Below, one piece after another: positions 24,358 to 36,210 of a stretch of DNA of 64,000 nucleotides. The notes under the pieces were generated by a model that saw only the letters and a program-made list of their open reading frames with translations, ran no database searches and was not told where the DNA came from. Both the position numbers and the translations under genes were made by a program. The DNA comes from Owenia fusiformis (lineage: Eukaryota > Annelida > Polychaeta > Sabellida > Oweniidae): the NCBI GenBank assembly GCA_903813345.2, contig CAIIXF020000011.1, forward strand, positions 26,216,166 to 26,280,165, written 5' to 3'. Numbering within the stretch: the stretch's first letter is position 1; every line of letters starts with the position of its first letter.

Positions 24358-24450
24358 CACAGTCTCCGACTTTTTTGTGGACGATGTTTGGTGTTCGGCG
24401 GTAGCCGTCCGGCGTCTGTAACAATGGCGAATGGCAAGATGTGACATTTT
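24358..24450 (+). repeat. GGCGTCTGTAACAAATGG repeat, copy 2
   Basis: It contains CAGTCTCCGACTTTTTTGTG, TGTTCGGCGG and CCGGCGTCTGTAACAATGG. It is a diverged direct repeat of the copy 240 bp to its left. Confidence 0.5.
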
Positions 24451-24954
24451 GCCCGTTAATGGCTTGTTATTAATCTGTTATGATCTGTATTTAGAGTTCA
24501 TTAAATTCCTGTTCGCATGTTTATATGCTAGATGCTATGGAAATTGAATACCTTCAAAATATTTTAACTAAAAATGAAATGTAACTTGCACCATCAATAG
24601 TAGACTTTTATATGAACCGTCTTTTCTGTAAATACTCGCTTGCGTAGAAAGTGAATCAAATGCCGTTTTTAAGTAGAACAAAGTGGGAGTAGTAAAATTC
24701 AATTTTGAACTTATCATGTTGTTTATACGAAAAGATCTATCTATTGTAGTCAGAAAAAGTTTTGAAGCAAAGTTTACTTGTAGTAAAAGTTACATATTCT
24801 TGAAGCTATGAATTAAAACATTTTTGTTCTATCAGAATCACTTTTATAGTTTAAATTTTATAATTTGGAATTTTTCATTGGATTTCAATATATGCAAATT
24901 TCATAATTCTAGTCGCATTGTACTAAGAATGATTTAGGTCCATGTGATTTATAG

Positions 24955-25017
24955 TAGTCTTGCTTTAGACCTTGGACCCACTGGGGCGGGGGGGTCCACA
25001 GTTTCGAAGTAGGACTA
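24955..25017. mobile_element. Short TAGTCTTGCTT element with G-rich core
   Basis: TAGTCTTGCTTTAGAC at the left and AAGTAGGACTA at the right are imperfect inverted ends around a GGGGCGGGGGGG core. It is the same arrangement as the element at 33684-33807 and has no coding content. Confidence 0.45.
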
Positions 25018-27235
25018 ATGTAAAGCTGTTTTCCTTGGGCTAAAATTTAACCGTTTGAGGTTTATCTCAACTCTGCATAAAACATAATGCGTGTAGTTTT
25101 GTTATAAACTTTATATTTAAATAAATTTCATTTTTAATAAATTCTGTGTAAATAAATATATACAAGTGTTTGAACACAAACAATATCTGAACACAATTGT
25201 GTAAAGTATGTACACACTGTTGAACGTGTAAAGCAAGCAGTAGATGTGAGTTGAAATGAACAATATATGGCCAGTGAAAAAAACATTGATTAAAAGAAAA
25301 TATATGAATACTTTACTCATTTCTGTACATGTCAATGAATTTGAAAATTCAATGAATTTTCTACGGTAACAAATATTCCCCAACAACTTCAAGTTGTTTC
25401 AAAATCATGGTACAAAGTGTAACCTTTAAAGACCGTCATAAAAGGTCTAATAAATATATTCAAGAAGTTAAACAGTATAAAACTACTGAATTTAACCGAT
25501 ACATTTAGCCTTTTTATGTGGCCTATTAGCATGTAATTACTGGATTATCGCCCTGTGTAACGTCCAGGTTAGCACGTAGGTGGGACAGGCCCACGCAACG
25601 ATCACCCCTAATGATGAAGCATTAATTGAGCATACAATATTTTGAAACTATTTTCAAAAACGATCATTTTAGTGTTCATTAAAGCAGTTGATATTAAAAT
25701 CAGACTGGATACGTAGACTTCAGTTGAAGAGTCTGAACATCGCATCCGACACCCGGGATCAGACAGAAGACCACGTGGTGCAAAATTGCAGTTGCCAATA
25801 ACCAATGTCATATAGTTTTTCAAAAGGAAGTCAAAACCCGATGTCACACAGTTATCCCAACTGATGTCCTTGTGAGGTGCAGCCCAAGTACAGAAGATTC
25901 CGAAATTTTTCGAACACTCATATAATTTCCTTGAATTATCTTTGAATTCCATGACATTCGTGAGGCCGATCTGCTATGGAAGGGCTTCGATTGTGGATAC
26001 GTGTCAGTCGCGGGGTTGTCGCGTGCGCAGGGACCGGTCTATTAGGTTACCATAACAGCCCAACCAACCATTTGACTCAATCTGAAAAGACAAGAACAAA
26101 ACACATTAAACATTTTATATTTATGAGTATCCATCCATTCATGTTTGTAACAACTTGTTTGCTGCTGAATAAAAAACTATGTCTAAGATGTTTTTAAAAG
26201 TATGAATAGTTAGTTCATGTAGGGAGACGCGTGCACATATATCACAGGGATTGTGCCGTGTTTTATTGACGCCGACGCACTACTATTTAGTGAACATAAC
26301 ATGCTCCTTAAAATAATTAAGCCTGAATATCGTCTTTTCTTATAAAGACATTATGTAAATTTTTCGTTAATGGTTTTTGAGAATATATGATTCTGTTATA
26401 ATATGACTACAATCGTGTTAATATAGATGTTTAAACGGAAGTATATAAAAGTCAGAATATTTAGGAACGTTCAATATGATTTCAATTTTGTTACAAGTTA
26501 ATGTTCGATCTAAGAGCTAGACAGGGTCGTGTAACAGTGTGTAAACTTCTTGCGTGTTATTCAATGACAATGATCGGTGGTGTCATAACGAACAAATTCA
26601 CAGTTTGTTACTACCCGCTGGGTAATATATTACTTAGACAATACGATATATAATATCCGACACACACTGACATACTAAATTATTCGATAATTTCACTTAT
26701 TAGCTCGTTTTCGAATATTAAACCCCCTCTTGGGCATGTCAATCAAAACTGAATTGTCACATTAAATAACAAATATGAATATGATGAACTATTATATTCA
26801 TGACATATTGAGACTATTGACCATGTTTGACTCGATCGGCTCAAAGTGAAACATTTGAGTAATGGTTTGACTGCAAATTGATTACGGGGGTTATTCATGA
26901 ATAAATCCAATGTTTTGAAGAAATCGATATAATCATATTTAGTGTGATTATACTTTATCGGATCAGTTTGCAATTAATGACTCAAAATGAATAATTTAAA
27001 GACTTTTTGTCAGTTTGGCTCTTACCACTTTAACATTATTATCAGCTTATATGCAAACTAATAAGATCAATTTAATACTGTTTAATTGTATTGATAGATT
27101 TGGATCTCTTTAATTTAATGATATGAGTTTATATTAATGATGCATTAGAATGAGTTAAACTGACAGCTTGAAACTGTACCCTTTAAACTGCACATCTGTA
27201 TTTCTATTTTTTTTTATATTTTAACGTTTCAAACA
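25018..27235. other. Gene-free region downstream of the ASCL1-type gene
   Basis: One ATG-started minus-strand frame of 114 aa (25608-25952) is cysteine-containing but matches no family I know and has no support from splice or promoter signals; I do not call it. Nothing else was recognised. Confidence 0.3.
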
Positions 27236-27241
27236 TTTATT
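27236..27241 (-). promoter_or_regulatory. Polyadenylation signal of the ASCL1-type gene
   Basis: The minus strand reads AATAAA 67 bases after the stop codon, a plausible short 3' UTR. The AT-rich surroundings lower the specificity. Confidence 0.45.
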
Positions 27242-27307
27242 TTTCAATTAGGAGCAACAAACATATAGTACTTACAAAGTGTGAAGTGCAGTGCCATCTT
27301 TCTGTAT

Positions 27308-28303
27308 TTAGTTAAACCAGCTTGTGAAATCTAAGAGGTCTTCTTCATCGGGGCTGATGTTCCCGCTTCCGTCCGATGACGTCAAACTTGGTTGGGGAGA
27401 GTTGGTGACTGTTCCACTGCTCCCTGGGCTAAGGGCGGGTGTGTATGGGTACCCGGTGATGTGTTGCGAAGTTTGCTGATCAGTACTTTGAAGTGGCCTG
27501 TGTGAAATACTGTTTTGAATGTCAAATTGAAAGACGTTATTGCAAGTCTTCAAATTGTTGTTGAAATTGTTCGTATTGTTGTTATTGATAATACTATTGG
27601 GCTTTTGGGCAGAGTATGCTGTATTTGATGTTGTTGTAAAGCAATTGTCATTTCTGAACGCTGGATAGAACGCTTGCGATTGCATAGCTGTGGCAGTATT
27701 GAATTTCTCTTCGGGGGCAGCATATAAGTTGCTGTTCATGTGCATTGCATTCTGTACATCATTATACGTAGTATTGGCAGATTTGGCAGTGTTGTCGTGC
27801 TCATCTAGGATCTCTTGTAGATCTTGAATGTAATCAATCGCAGCTTTTAATGTGTCAACCTTGCTCATCTTGCGACTCTTCTGGCCTCTGTTCCTTGCTG
27901 GAATGCATGCACGTAGTGTTGCAAATGTCATGTTGATAAGCTTCACTCTGTTTCTCTCACGTTCGTTTCTTCGGCCAACGGTACCGGTTTCAGGCTTTGG
28001 TAGCTCATATCCAAAGTTTGAGAAATCGAGCCTCCGCTTGCAGCGCATCATTTTGCTCTGCTGCAACGTGTTTGGCATTATTGGCTGTAGTCTCGGATTT
28101 TGCTGTTTTTGGGCGGTCACCGCTGGGGCGTAGTGTAAGATCAAGCATCCTTGATTTGCAGTTTGAACCTGCATCGGCGATCCTTGAAGAGAAAATTGCG
28201 GTGACAGCATCGGCGTGTCGGACGTTTGCGACGGCACAGGACTCATCATGTGGACGTTGCTGTCGTATCCCATTTTATCTTTGTGAGAAATGCTCATCTT
28301 CAT
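27308..28303 (-). CDS. ascl1: Achaete-scute homologue, ASCL1 type, proneural bHLH factor
   Basis: An uninterrupted 331-aa frame. Residues 88-104 read [17 protein letters not shown], the conserved segment preceding the bHLH in ASCL1-type proteins. The bHLH follows at about 111-167: [14 protein letters not shown] basic region, helix 1 ATLRACIP, a loop containing RNRGQKSR, and helix 2 [26 protein letters not shown]. The C-terminus ends in [15 protein letters not shown], the acidic WF tail typical of the family. An asparagine-rich tract ([12 protein letters not shown]) lies between. The protein should activate neuronal genes at CAGSTG E-boxes with an E-protein. The loop is about three residues longer than in vertebrate ASCL1, and helix 1 has Cys-Ile where EHVP is usual. 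The frame opens at a TTG at 28342; the first ATG is 28303, and MGYDSN at 28273 has a better Kozak context and may be used. Confidence 0.95.
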   Translation of the reverse strand: MKMSISHKDKMGYDSNVHMMSPVPSQTSDTPMLSPQFSLQGSPMQVQTANQGCLILHYAPAVTAQKQQNPRLQPIMPNTLQQSKMMRCKRRLDFSNFGYELPKPETGTVGRRNERERNRVKLINMTFATLRACIPARNRGQKSRKMSKVDTLKAAIDYIQDLQEILDEHDNTAKSANTTYNDVQNAMHMNSNLYAAPEEKFNTATAMQSQAFYPAFRNDNCFTTTSNTAYSAQKPNSIINNNNTNNFNNNLKTCNNVFQFDIQNSISHRPLQSTDQQTSQHITGYPYTPALSPGSSGTVTNSPQPSLTSSDGSGNISPDEEDLLDFTSWFN

Positions 28304-28430
28304 CTGTACGTAGTAAAAGTTGTAAGACCTCGTGGCTGTCAACTTGCCGACTTATATTTAAATTTTATCCACGCGACCGAGCTTGCTGAATGACCAAATT
28401 GTTTTGAATGAATTCTAGTTTTTTACTTAC

Positions 28431-28440
28431 ATTATATAGC
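28431..28440 (-). promoter_or_regulatory. Candidate TATA box of the ASCL1-type gene
   Basis: The minus strand reads GCTATATAAT about 130 bp upstream of the first ATG. It would place the transcription start near 28405. Motif match only. Confidence 0.35.
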
Positions 28441-28504
28441 GACTGGCGTGTGCTGAAAGCATCAATCAAATAAGCCCCGCCTCTTTATGATTTTCGCTCC
28501 ATGC

Positions 28505-28510
28505 CACCTG
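28505..28510 (-). promoter_or_regulatory. E-box CAGGTG upstream of the ASCL1-type gene
   Basis: The minus strand reads GACAGGTGGC about 205 bp upstream of the ATG, the proneural E-box type. The same hexamer occupies a similar position in the other bHLH gene. Confidence 0.4.
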
Positions 28511-28539
28511 TCGCCCGACCTAACCAATATCGTAAATTG

Positions 28540-28549
28540 GGCGCGTGCC
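28540..28549 (-). promoter_or_regulatory. Class C site GGCACGCGCC, candidate Hairy/HES site
   Basis: The minus strand reads GGCACGCGCC about 240 bp upstream of the ATG. It contains CACGCG and is close to the Hairy site known from the Drosophila achaete promoter. In a promoter of this gene family it is a good candidate for HES-mediated repression. Function is inferred. Confidence 0.45.
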
Positions 28550-31500
28550 AGTCGTAAGAAATTGTATAACACGAGTTGACACCACAAATCCGATCATATA
28601 CATTTAATCGGTCTAATAGCAATCAGAATACTTTATAATCTAATATATATATAGTATTTCAAGTACTGTCTTAACATTTGGGTTTGAATTTACATCTGTT
28701 ATAAAATGTTAGACATCTAAAAAAAAGGTTTTCGCACATTCTGATCAAAGCTAAAAGGACGACTTTGCAACTCTACGCCTTGTAACCAAGCATAATAGGT
28801 GACATATTTGAATAAATGCACCCTCGTTATTTTTTATGTCCTATATATCTATACAATTGAGTCTTCATTAATATATATGAAATGTAAAAAGTCTTTCCCC
28901 AGACAGTCACTTGAAATCAGATAGTTAACTCAAAGAAGCCCTGTGTGTCTGAAATAAAGATATCAGGCTCTGTACAACTAAAACACTCAATTTGGGAATT
29001 TCACTTTTTAGTGTTTTTATTGTAATTAATTATAATTATTTCGTTGGAGCAATAAGATTTGATTTATTATCGGATTTCCATACATGACACTGAACTCCGA
29101 ATACCTGCAGCTCTGGGGGAAACCCTTGCGTGAATAAAGTTGTCAAAATCGGGGATATGTGTCACCTAGACTATTTGGTCTCATCTGATGAAAAATAAGG
29201 ACTAAGCTTTGGAGGACTTACATGTAGGTTGTCCCAATCTTAAATTTCCCTTTTCATCGACAATGTTAGTGACTACAACCTTGCACAGTCATATGCATGT
29301 TCCGGTGTAAAAGGGTAGGATCGAGGTCCTCTCAAATTATGGTCCTACCCTCCATTGATTTATATGGTGACATCTTGCCCTTATCATCTTATACAAAATC
29401 AGTGCCAGAACGGGCCGTTAAGAAGGGGACCATAATCCCCGGGGGACCATAATTTCTTTCCCACCGGTTATTCCTAAATTTTTCTCATCAATAGATTAGG
29501 CCAGAGACATTAGGCAACCCTCCCCTCCTAACCTCGCCATTGGATCACATTATTCAAAACCTTTTCAAAAAATCGTTAACATTGAGTAATGTAAGGTTTT
29601 GTCATAATTTTGTAAAAATTGCTCATTCAGATATAAATAGTGTTTAATGGGGGGGGGGATTGCCAAGCGTTTAGGACCTTATACAGGAACGCGTGAATGA
29701 GCGTTTCTGATTGCATCTAGAAACGATACTTCTAGATTGCAGTAACACCAAACTGTCAAAGAAATCCAAATCGGGAATCAATATTAAAATCGTCAATTAA
29801 CACATGCCATGTACGTTTTGTAATGTTTAGGCTAATAAACAGGTTGTGGCATACTCGCGAACAATCATTTGTGATGATTTCTATCAATTACTTTAATTGA
29901 GAAACAACTGGGGGGTAGAGACGGCAGCGATGACACTTGTTACTGGTATATAACTGTGAAGCCGTGCCTAGAGTCCCGTCTGATCTTAGTTTGCTCGGAG
30001 GCGCCTGTTTCACCCCCTCCACTTAAACTTCCCTTCAGTGTTGCCGCAAGTCGCGTCATTCTGTTGCTTACCATAGCATCTTCAATTTTCTGTTAAAGAG
30101 TTAATATCCTTTTTTGAAAGGAACTGATTGAAGACTCTGATCTCCCATGATACTGTTGCATCGTTAGGACATCACCCATACTGCTTCACTTGCCGAAAAC
30201 CTGATCGAGTTTGAGAGGGATTGTTGTTGTGGCGGTGTTGGAGTGGGCAGGGGTTAGTGGGGACGGTTACAAGCAACACAAGACGCTAGTCTAGAACAAT
30301 AATTCACCCTAGTTGGGATTGTTTTGTTTAGTGTTTGTGAAAATGCCCGTCTCTGTTGTCTGTAATTCAAATTCACAACTAGTGATGGCGAAGGACAATT
30401 TTTGTCAGCACTCCCAGATAAACCAATGGGATTCGACATTTTAATACAATTGAGCCATATTGTTCTCCATATATATGTACACACTTTTTCCTAAATTATA
30501 GCCAACCACTCGAGATTTTGCTCTTATGCAAAACTTATCCTATATTCGGTCATAAGTTACACTTTTGTCAACGTTGCCAATGGACTGATTGAACTGACTG
30601 TACTTATGCATCGGAAATGAGTGTTGATGTCGTATATGCCAGGAGTATATGGAATATACCTGCTAATTTTGATATATACTTTCCTATGAAGCTTCTTTGC
30701 GCAAAATCATTAATTCACTATTTTTTCATCACTATCAATATAAGAACTCTAGAGCTTAGATAAAGGTATTTTAAATCAATTTCAAATTCTGTCATGTTGT
30801 CAGGTGTTAGTGTCTTGATTAAAATTTGACCTTTCTTAAAGTTGACCTTGCTTCGACACTCATTGACCTTCAAATGCGAAAAATCAAAAGTAGAAAAGAA
30901 CAAAAGAAAGGACAAAAGTAAAGGCCAAAGGTCAGAGAGTTATCAAACTAGGGCACACCAGCTTATTCTCCTTGCTGCCTTTCTTCCAAATAAGTACGCC
31001 CAAGCCTCTGATTTGACATATAGTTAACGACAGGATCAGACTGGGCGAGGCTAGAACAAGTAACTACTTCTAACTCAAAGGGTGCAGATGAAGCCCTCTT
31101 TTAGACACGCGAACTGAAACACTTGCAAAGAGTACCTTTTTGACAATGCGATGACTAAATATGCATATAAATAGAAACATCGCCGTAAAATATTTGCTAA
31201 GTAGAATTATGTCATTCCGTTAATTAAGAGAAGCTAGTTAATTCTAATACCAGACATTCGGTCCACTTACAGCTCCTGGGGTGGAGAAAATGCAACAACC
31301 AAGTAGCACGTGAAATTTTGCATAATTTTTCATATTAATGGAAAATTAATTTTGAACATTCAAATGCTTTGTAAATTACCGTGTGAAATCTATTACTAAC
31401 TATTATTTGCTAAAACGCTCCAGTAGACGGTGTGTACGGGTCTCCGATAATTGTTTACTAGACAATAGCCAGGTTCCCAATCCACCGATCTATTCAATAC

Positions 31501-32652
31501 AAGTATCTTAGACCTCTAAATTTATAGGTAATTAATATGGAAAGTTCCTAATGAAGAAGTTGCATATACGCGTCACCTATTAATTCATAATGTAGCTTGT
31601 ACGTGACTCGACTGATGAGTTGTTGTCATGTTTACGTCGACCGACCAAAAACTCTACTCTAAATAAATAGTATCGCAAAAAATAATACATCATTCAAATC
31701 ATCGATGGTTGAGTTTTAATTCTTTTCAGCTCTTTCAGGAATCAATGTCGTTAGGTACACATAGTTTCGCACAAGTCTGTCCCCATAAATACAACTGAGC
31801 TTTAGAGCTTTGGCAAATCCGTGTTTAAGAGACACTGTGAATTAAAGTGAATTTAAAACTGGCGAGTCAAAAGCAGCAGAGTAACCGTAATAAAGATGGA
31901 AAATGCAATCAAACCAAATGGTCACACTTGCCTATGTAAAGATCAAACAAGTAGGATTTATAATGTGCCAATCAAACCTTTTAAAACAAAATCAGATGTT
32001 TACGAAAATGCAAAAGGCGATCATAGATCGCTATCTGCCGTATAAGCCGATTACAATGTTATGATCACGACGATTTAGCCGAAGAAAGCCACTTTATTCC
32101 AAATACATTATCATTTGTTGTCTTGTTTATAAGTAGTATATTGATAGTAGAAGATAAGAACCGATTTGATTATAGTAAATAGTACAATCGAAGCGTAAAG
32201 CGACAATATATGAGGCGCCATGGCACGTGGCTTCGCGTTCTAAATCATGGGGCTTACAACTACTTATCAATGGGCTTGAGTGCGTGCGCATCGATGGTTC
32301 TTTACAATCGTACTCTTAAAATAAACAAGCAAAACAAGTCTGGTAATAAACATTTATCGATGCAGGTGAATTTTATTACCTACCTGTAGTTTTTTATTTG
32401 AAATTTTATATTTTTGGCAATGAATTGTAAATGCCGGCACAGACGCGAGGGTAATTCAAACAGTTTGGAAAGTTAAAGAAGTTGACGACGGAAACTGAAT
32501 TTTTGGCTTTGGTAGCTAGATATTCAATTTTGAATAACATTTTGGGCAAAGAATGGCCGTATTATAAGCATCCCTAACTAAGACCTTATGGTCTACTTCT
32601 AACATTATCTATCTTTCCAACCCGATGTCAGAGTAAATAAAGTCTCCCTGAA
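28550..32652. other. Gene-free upstream region of the ASCL1-type gene
   Basis: About 4 kb without a supported gene. A repeat patch at about 29300-29460 carries ATGGTCCTACCCTCC and two GGGACCATAAT strings around CCCCGGGGG. A run of 10 G is at 29649-29658. The frame at 30254-30484 has no domain. It may hold long-range enhancers, but nothing in the sequence alone proves this. Confidence 0.35.
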
Positions 32653-32666
32653 TATATGGTCCGGGG

Positions 32667-32723
32667 GACCATACACACTAGGACACCAGGTCCCCGGGAC
32701 CTGGTGTCCTAGGTTGTGTGGTC
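32667..32723. repeat. Hairpin with 28-bp arms around CCCGGG
   Basis: ACACTAGGACACCAGGTCCC and its reverse complement meet at a single central C (32695). The inner 17 bases match perfectly and the outer part pairs with a few mismatches. Short flanking pairs (ATATGGTCC, GGACCATTTAT) extend the fold to about 32653-32740. It resembles the GGGACCAT repeats at 29.3-29.5 kb. Confidence 0.7.
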
Positions 32724-32740
32724 TTAACTGGACCATTTAT

Positions 32741-33683
32741 TCTGAATTGGTAAACAATATAACCCAGGACTATATATACCGACGGACTATAAAGAATATA
32801 AACGTTGACACCGGACTGGATCATAATTATCCGGATCCGGGGTAATAAACATGTACATGTACCTCAGCATTTTTTGCCGAGTCGTTGAAGTATGCATCCC
32901 ATGCACTCTATTGTGTTCTTTAGTTGATAATACGTACAGGCTCGATTCTTTCAGATTTCATGCTTGATAAAATCTTCCCTCTTCTGGCACTTTTTTACTG
33001 ATATCAAATCATCTAACAAGATAAAAAAAACTCTTTTTCACACTACTTTCGGTAAAACCATTGAGTGTAAGTCTCTGTACCACCCATATACCTATCCATA
33101 CTTTCTCAACAAGAGAAATTGGTGAAGGAGAGATGAGGATATATTGCATACATGCAATTTGATCATATCAGTTTAGAAAGATGTCACTTGTGCAGTTTAG
33201 TAAACTGTCGTTTTGAAAGTGACCCGGGGAATTGCCCAAGGATTCAGAAATGATACATTTTCAATGGAAATGTAGAGATGACCATCGTCATTAATTGGTC
33301 AAATGACGAAAACTTTATGACGGATTCAAATTTTCTATGAGATACTCACTTGCGGAATATGACATATACTGCAGGTGACAACGTGATACAGAAAGTCTTG
33401 ATTTGATTGATTCCATAATCGAGTTTAAATGTAAAACTACGCTGGATTACCAATATAGTAAGTGCTTCGAGTAATAATGCATATATGAATCCTGGATATA
33501 TTGCGTGAGTTTTTGAGATGGCTGAGTGATACTGCATAAGTTTATATATTCATTGCACTGTACTGTCGATTTAATGATCATTTTTACCCATTCGTTTAAT
33601 CGATGCGATTGACAATTGTGTACTTTCGTATCACGTCCCCATTGGTTAGAGGTAGAGTAGAGAGGTTCCAATACGGAATTTTT
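32741..33683. other. Gene-free region
   Basis: No feature is supported. The minus-strand frames around 33346-33671 have no motifs. Confidence 0.3.
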
Positions 33684-33807
33684 TAGTCTTGCTTAAAATA
33701 CCCTATACCCCCCTTATCCTTCTCTCTCTGTATATTGCCAGGTAAAGATAATGAAGGTGACGGAGGGGGGGGGGGGGGGGGGTGGATACAGTCTTAGAGC
33801 AAGACTA
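33684..33807. mobile_element. Short TAGTCTTGCTT element with 18-G run
   Basis: TAGTCTTGCTTAA at 33684-33696 pairs with TTAGAGCAAGACTA at 33794-33807. The interior contains CCCCCC near 33705 and an uninterrupted run of 18 G at 33765-33782. It is related to the elements at 24955 and 18289. Confidence 0.5.
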
Positions 33808-34064
33808 GGAATTTTTCGAGCAGAATATATCCTGTATTGCACTTCAAATCATTCAATAACTTATATTATTATATCACTGTCTAGCTAGCGACAGTATGAT
33901 TGGTCAAAACCGGGTCACATGTCGTGGGATATCTGGCGATATTCAATGGCAATGCTAATCAGATAAGACAACCGTGAGATATCTAGCGATATCCCACGCT
34001 CCCGGGTATTTTCAAAGAATTTGTTTTCGTTCAGTGTAAATAATTTAGTTCAGTGTAAGTCAAA

Positions 34065-34110
34065 ATGGCAGACGAACCGAGTAGATTTATCACTTGTGAA
34101 AGATGTACAG
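34065..34110 (+). CDS. Candidate short first coding exon (very tentative)
   Basis: ATG in a good context (CAAAATGG) opens 15 codons, MADEPSRFITCERCT, and then a possible donor ACAG|GTATTC. MAD-x-x-x-RF beginnings occur in some invertebrate multicopy genes of the Crypton/KCTD1-related type. Without a downstream exon this could be chance or an isolated repeat-borne fragment. Confidence 0.15.
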
Positions 34111-35929
34111 GTATTCACCTCAATAGAGTGAAATATTTGTTCAGTATCGTGTTTACCGCGTAACATGTATAACCAAGATTATATATAGTTCACATTAAGA
34201 TAAAGAAATAAGTAAGGAATATATTTCCATCGATTAAAACATCACATTGACGTGTGAAGAAGATGGTAAGCAGTCAGAATATCTAAGTTCTTAGGTGCCT
34301 CTTCTTTACCATTTACTATTGATATATTCAATTGAGAACTTCAGCTCAGAGCGACATCTTTACATCGTAAAGGCTTCTGTTGCTCTTTGTCGTAAATAAT
34401 ATTGCCTTTATTTTTTCAAAGTTCACGTTTTCTGAAAAAGGAAGGGCCAGATCTCCATTGACACAGTTCTCCTCAAAGGCTCATAGTTTTAAAATTAAAT
34501 CATAATCCACATGCCAACAAGATCATAGTTACATTCCATTGGTATTTTATGTTAATCCAAAATGGAAATATTAGTTAGATCAAGAAATTAAATGATATCT
34601 CCATGTTGACTGTACAATTCAATACCAATACAAGTGCTGCCATCTATGTATCCATCCATGAAGCAAATTGTCAACTGGAAACAATCGTTGAAAGTGACAG
34701 CGAAAAATCCCATAGAGATGATCATTATTACATGTTATCTCATCATCGAAGGGCACAATTTTATCTGCCATTGCTATTGTTAATACCGTCATATGCGATT
34801 CAAAGCGCCGAAGCCCTTAATTCATGATCAATAAGATTGCAATCACCTCTGATACAACTGACAAAAACCAATGAATATATTTCTGAAGAATTATGAATTA
34901 TGTATTCTTAAGATATATTTTATCAGTCTCTGGAATATAATTTAAGAAATATGTGTGAACTCCTATCCACAAAAAATATTCCAAGAAATCGTGTCAATGG
35001 GACATCATGATATTATGTATGTGATCAATCAGATATACTGTACTGTAACTCATCACATAATGCTTAAAATGCTTTTTGACGATTTGAACTACACAATGCG
35101 TATCTAGTATCTACATGTCTGCATGTAGACGTTGAAGCTGCAATAAAAGCGAATCGATCTTTGCTCAATGATATCAATATACAAGTTAAGAAGATTCCAC
35201 CATAATTACAAAGATATTCTGAAATTAGAGAGTTACAATTTTGAGCCACCCTGTACAACTCTAACACTGTTACTAATGATCTAGAATATAAGGACTCATA
35301 CACACGATGCAGCAAATTACAGGAATCATAAATTCAGTTTCTCTGTCTCGTATAATGGCACTCATTCTCATTAAACAAAAGATGACAAAATGCTTTTATA
35401 TTTATTCACTAATAAAGAATATAAAATAGACCAGTGTTTTTCCATAATTATACGTTTCCTGCCTAGCCACGTAGATGCTGGGATATACTACTGTTCCGTT
35501 TCCTGTTGATGTTGAACTGCTCATTCCAAATTACAAGGGGACCAATTTTACCACCCTAACAATGACTTAGAATATCATGATTTTCTCTACCCGGATTCTA
35601 CATTTCCGAAGTGAAACCTACGCTTAATCAGGGTTCTATTTTTACGTAAATGTCAGTTGGATGATAAGGGTTATTATGTTTTTGCATTTTCTTGATTGTC
35701 AATTTGCCCCGTAAACGGAAATATGGTAATATCATAAATATATAGGCTAGTACTTCTGAGGCTATTAGTCGTCAGAGCATCCCAAAACTCAAGGTTATCT
35801 AGCAGGTCGTAGCTTCTAATAAGTGTAGGTGAATACGAATTTGGTCTAAGAAATTGTGTAGACGAAGTGCTCTTTTAGAAGTACATATATATATACAATG
35901 TCAAACTACAAATGCTTGACCGTAGCCAG

Positions 35930-36092
35930 CTTTCACCAGGAGGAGGAGCTTTTTTCCAGGGGGGAGCTTTTTCACAATTTTGGCTAAAAAATTATGCGAA
36001 AAATTCTCAGAATGGTGAAAAACTGCATGATTTTGAAAAAATTTCTGGCCAGGGCTTCCGCTCCCCCAGCTCCCCCTCTGGCTACGGGCCTG
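35930..36092 (+). repeat. Interspersed repeat fragment, copy 2
   Basis: It matches the 14226-14336 repeat through AATGGTGAAAAACTGCAT, the following TTTTGAAAAA run, CTGGCCAGGG and CTACGGGCCTGA. GGAGGAGC and GCTCCCCC blocks suggest G/C-rich fold-back pairing inside. Confidence 0.5.
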
Positions 36093-36210
36093 AACTGAAA
36101 TGTATCTGTTGAACAGTTGCACAACTGATCTCACGGTGCAAGAGCGTGTACTCCAGGCACCTATACCAGGGGGTACAAAGAAGTCATAGGGATGTTAAGT
36201 TACACGTTGC

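Larger units (their letters stand above)
33808..36210. other. Mostly gene-free region
   Basis: It contains the candidate mini-exon at 34065, a solo mariner end near 35253 (GAGCCACCCTG followed by TA), and the repeat copy at 35930. Around 33924-34003 the text GATATCT(G/A)GCGATAT occurs twice, 70 bp apart, just upstream of the candidate exon. Nothing else is supported. Confidence 0.3.

Noticed and set aside
25608-25952. ATG-started 114-aa minus-strand frame with several cysteines
   Set aside because: No recognisable domain, signal peptide or splice context. An open frame of this length is expected by chance in this much sequence.
27852-28389. Plus-strand frames of 93 and 130 aa opposite the ASCL1-type gene
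   Set aside because: They are antisense shadows of the strongly supported bHLH coding sequence.
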